From assembly GCA_958451705.1 (NCBI GenBank), contig CAUDRD010000113.1, positions 1 through 5,883 of the forward strand: a stretch of 5,883 nucleotides of DNA, read 5' to 3'. The translations under genes were made by a program, and so were the position numbers. The notes beneath the pieces were generated by a model. The model did no database searches and was not told the origin of the DNA. It saw nothing but the letters and a program-made list of their open reading frames with translations. This DNA comes from an uncultured Oscillospiraceae bacterium. Its GTDB lineage: Bacteria > Bacillota > Clostridia > Oscillospirales > Acutalibacteraceae. Of this stretch, positions 3,547-5,883 are shown one piece after another; position 1 is the stretch's first letter, and the number at the start of each line of letters is the position of its first letter.

Positions 3547-5883
3547 TTACGGCATATTTGCAAAAACGGTGATTTTCCTTATTACAGCGGGATGCATTGC
3601 CATAGCGGGGAGAGCCGTATTTAAAATTGCCGTTTCCGATTCATTATTTTACCGCAATTACGGTGCAGACTATAATTACACTAACGATTTTCTTTCTTCC
3701 TGGACCTTTGCGGATATGCTTGAAAGGGACATAGACAAAATAGAAAAATATGCAGAGCGTTATCACGGCGACGAGGAATATGTAAAAAGCGGTCAGGCGT
3801 GGTCTGATTACGTAGCAAAACTAAAGGATGATTCAGCAAAAACTACTGAAAGAGAAATAAATGAAAAAATAAAGTATTACGTTGATTATTACTCTGGATA
3901 TTCAGAAGAGGTGAATGGTGAAACGCCTTCGTCACCTTATGTCGGGTCCGAAGAAACAACGGTTGCCGCTTACTCAAACGGAGAAACTTATTATACCCTC
4001 GAATACGCAAAGCATGTGCTTTCGTCCGATTATTACGCCTCTCTCGAAAGAGAAATAGAAAACATAAAAAGCAATAACAATAGTACCCTTAAATCCAATA
4101 TCAGCTATGCGCAGCTTTATTTTCTCAGCGATTATGAGTCACTGAAAAATGAAATTTCATCAATCAAAAGCTTAAAATTCATATACGACGACGGCAGTGT
4201 TTTTTTAACCAATATTGACGGCGCAGAAAAACAGGCAGATAAAAACTACACTGAGTATTTTTCATCTCTGAATTTTTTAGTTACCTCTCAAGGAATGGTA
4301 AACCGCAGCTATAATTTTTCAGATTATATCGCCGAAAAAGTCTCTTCAAACGGAAATTTGAGCATAGGTATAGATACCGATATGATTACTGCCGGAACTG
4401 CTGACGACAAATATGCAAAAGCCGCAGCCGAATACAATTCCATGTATTATGACATACGCAATGAAGTCATCGACGCTGCGGTAAGCGGATTAATTGCCCT
4501 TGCAGGCATAATCTATCTGATGATAACCGCAGGCAAAAAGGATAAAAACGAGCCCGTTGAGGAAGCGGCAATTGACCGCTGCTTCCATGACATTCATTTT
4601 CTCATTTCCGGAGCGATTATTTTCCTTGCGTTTCTTGCTGCAATTAGCTTTATTGACTCAGTGGGATTTTACAGTGAAGAAATTCTGGAATCTGAAAACA
4701 TCTTTACCGCAGTGATGTTTGCTGCTGCTATGATTATTCTCGAATGGTTCATGTCCTTTGTGAGAGCTTTTAAAGCACGTACACTTATAAAGCACTCACT
4801 CTGGTATGTAGTCGGCAAAAAAATATCACACTTCTTTAAAAAGTGCGGAAAAAAAATTAAATCCGCATTTGATTTAGGCTATCATTTCAAATGCCTTAAA
4901 AAGTCCATTCTCTGGAAAGCGGTGCTTTTCTTCGGAGTAAACGGCCTTTTACTTCTTATTGGCGCTATAAGTGCATCAGACGGAGACGGTTCTGTTTTCT
5001 TTATACTTTTCCTTTTGCCTGCAATAATTTTTAACGCTGCGTTTCTTGCAAAAACCTTTGCCACTATTAAAAATCTTGACAAGATTTTTGCCGAAATAAG
5101 AAAAGGCGCTCAGGGAGATTTTAATTTCTCCCTTGATTATTCAAATATGAAGGAGCCCGTAAGAGGTTTTGCAATAGATGTTGAAAATATGCAGCAGGGG
5201 CTTAAAATTGCAGTAGAGGATGCAATTAAAGGCGAAAGAATGAAAACTGAGCTTATTACCAACGTCTCCCACGACCTTAAAACTCCCCTTACCTCAATAA
5301 TCAACTATGTTGACCTACTCGGCAGATGCAACATAACCGACGAAACCGCAAAGGAATATATAGGAGTATTAAACGACAAATCAGCAAAACTGAAAAAGCT
5401 TATTGAGGACCTTGTGGAAGCTTCCAAGGCGAGCACAGGAAATTTAAAGATCAACAAAATTAAAATGAATCTCTATGAGCTGGCAGTTCAGGCGGTGGGA
5501 GAAAATGAGGACGCACTTGCCACAAGAGGCATTGAGGTTCGCATAAACACCCCCGAAAAGCAGCCGGTAGTTTTGGCGGATAACCAAAAGACCTGGAGAA
5601 TAATAGATAACCTTTTCAGCAACGTAAAGAAATATTCTCTCAAAGGTTCAAGAGCATATATCACCGTTGACGAAAAGGACGGATGGGGCAGATTTTCAAT
5701 TAAAAATATCTCCGAAAAAGCCCTCGATATTTCACCTGATGAATTAACTCAGAGATTTGTCAGAGGCGATGCCTCAAGGTCAACTGAAGGCAGCGGACTT
5801 GGTCTTTCAATTGCAAAGAGCCTTTGCGAGCTTCAGGGCGGAAAATTCTCAATTGAAATTGACGGAGATCTCTTTAAAGCCAC
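3521..5883 (+). CDS. Large multi-pass sensor histidine kinase, VanS-like core (C-terminus beyond window)
   Basis: The open frame has 787 complete codons, runs off the window edge and is translated from a likely TTG (MATKLRKFSYGIF). TM1 is at about residues 11-30, followed by an extracytoplasmic region of about 290 residues (31-319) rich in Tyr, Ser, Asn, Asp and Glu, with no recognised domain. Further membrane segments lie at about 320-340, 359-380, 393-414, 467-484 and 492-514. A strongly basic loop (about 415-465, with KKISHFFKKCGKKIKS) joins the fourth and fifth. After TM6 come a HAMP-like linker and the H-box NVSHDLKTPLTS with phosphoacceptor His584. The ATPase domain has N-box DNLFSNVKKYS (Asn701), F-box RFVRGD (745-750) and G2 box GSGLGL (757-762). 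The usual DxGxG G1 motif is replaced by NISEKALDIS, as I recall for related clostridial kinases. Only the last few dozen residues should be missing. It is presumed to phosphorylate D52 of the upstream regulator. Its signal is unknown. It is much longer than classical VanS (about 380 residues). Confidence 0.93.
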   Translation, partial: MATKLRKFSYGIFAKTVIFLITAGCIAIAGRAVFKIAVSDSLFYRNYGADYNYTNDFLSSWTFADMLERDIDKIEKYAERYHGDEEYVKSGQAWSDYVAKLKDDSAKTTEREINEKIKYYVDYYSGYSEEVNGETPSSPYVGSEETTVAAYSNGETYYTLEYAKHVLSSDYYASLEREIENIKSNNNSTLKSNISYAQLYFLSDYESLKNEISSIKSLKFIYDDGSVFLTNIDGAEKQADKNYTEYFSSLNFLVTSQGMVNRSYNFSDYIAEKVSSNGNLSIGIDTDMITAGTADDKYAKAAAEYNSMYYDIRNEVIDAAVSGLIALAGIIYLMITAGKKDKNEPVEEAAIDRCFHDIHFLISGAIIFLAFLAAISFIDSVGFYSEEILESENIFTAVMFAAAMIILEWFMSFVRAFKARTLIKHSLWYVVGKKISHFFKKCGKKIKSAFDLGYHFKCLKKSILWKAVLFFGVNGLLLLIGAISASDGDGSVFFILFLLPAIIFNAAFLAKTFATIKNLDKIFAEIRKGAQGDFNFSLDYSNMKEPVRGFAIDVENMQQGLKIAVEDAIKGERMKTELITNVSHDLKTPLTSIINYVDLLGRCNITDETAKEYIGVLNDKSAKLKKLIEDLVEASKASTGNLKINKIKMNLYELAVQAVGENEDALATRGIEVRINTPEKQPVVLADNQKTWRIIDNLFSNVKKYSLKGSRAYITVDEKDGWGRFSIKNISEKALDISPDELTQRFVRGDASRSTEGSGLGLSIAKSLCELQGGKFSIEIDGDLFKA

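Noticed and set aside
3578..3600. Lipobox-like TAGC in the first hydrophobic segment of the kinase
   Set aside because: The -3 position is Thr rather than Leu/Val/Ile, and the protein is a multi-pass kinase, so lipoprotein processing is unlikely.
4882..5082. Minus-strand frame of 66 codons
   Set aside because: It is antisense to membrane segments of the kinase, with no ribosome binding site or known domain.
2857..5883. A vancomycin resistance vanRS locus
   Set aside because: The regulator is VanR-like, but the kinase architecture differs greatly from VanS and no vanH, ligase, vanX or vanY gene is visible, so a resistance role cannot be claimed.

Overview
The window looks like chromosomal DNA of an anaerobic Firmicute of the class Clostridia, probably a gut Oscillospiraceae/Ruminococcaceae relative. 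This is inferred from protein style (a short Lys-rich signal peptide, a VanR/VanS-like two-component pair, a β-propeller fused to helical repeats), purine-rich Shine-Dalgarno sites and a TTG start. No rRNA, tRNA, insertion sequence, phage gene or CRISPR array is visible. The layout is two divergent transcription units separated by a control region of about 590 bp.

Left, minus strand (1-2264): a secreted or surface protein of at least 754 residues, with its C-terminus cut off by the window edge. It has a signal peptide, a PQQ-like β-propeller (about residues 55-460) and four tandem helical modules of about 60-64 residues (about 468-715). A further domain begins just before the edge.

Middle (2265-2856): on the minus strand, in order of transcription, lie a strong σA-type promoter (TTGACA, 17 bp, TATAGT), a short GC hairpin, a complete cobalamin (B12) riboswitch aptamer with its B12 box, a linker that may hold an antiterminator, a rho-independent terminator, a Shine-Dalgarno site and the start codon of the β-propeller gene. 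This is the classic arrangement for repression by cobalamin through transcription attenuation. Behind the minus promoter, toward the plus-strand genes, are two separate direct repeats with 11-bp spacing, of the kind OmpR-family regulators bind. One lies upstream of the minus promoter. The other overlaps the -35 region of the plus promoter.

Right, plus strand (2857-5883): a VanR-like OmpR-family response regulator, followed with a 26-nt overlap by a large sensor histidine kinase (787+ residues, C-terminus cut). The kinase has an extracytoplasmic region of about 290 residues after TM1, five further membrane segments, then a HAMP-like linker, DHp and ATPase regions. It appears to start at TTG.

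Main point of interest: an extracellular β-propeller protein is placed under a B12 riboswitch, which suggests a role in capturing or handling corrinoids outside the cell when cobalamin is scarce. Its promoter region is shared with a two-component system whose putative binding sites face both ways. The functional link is inference. The riboswitch and the gene order are read directly from the sequence.
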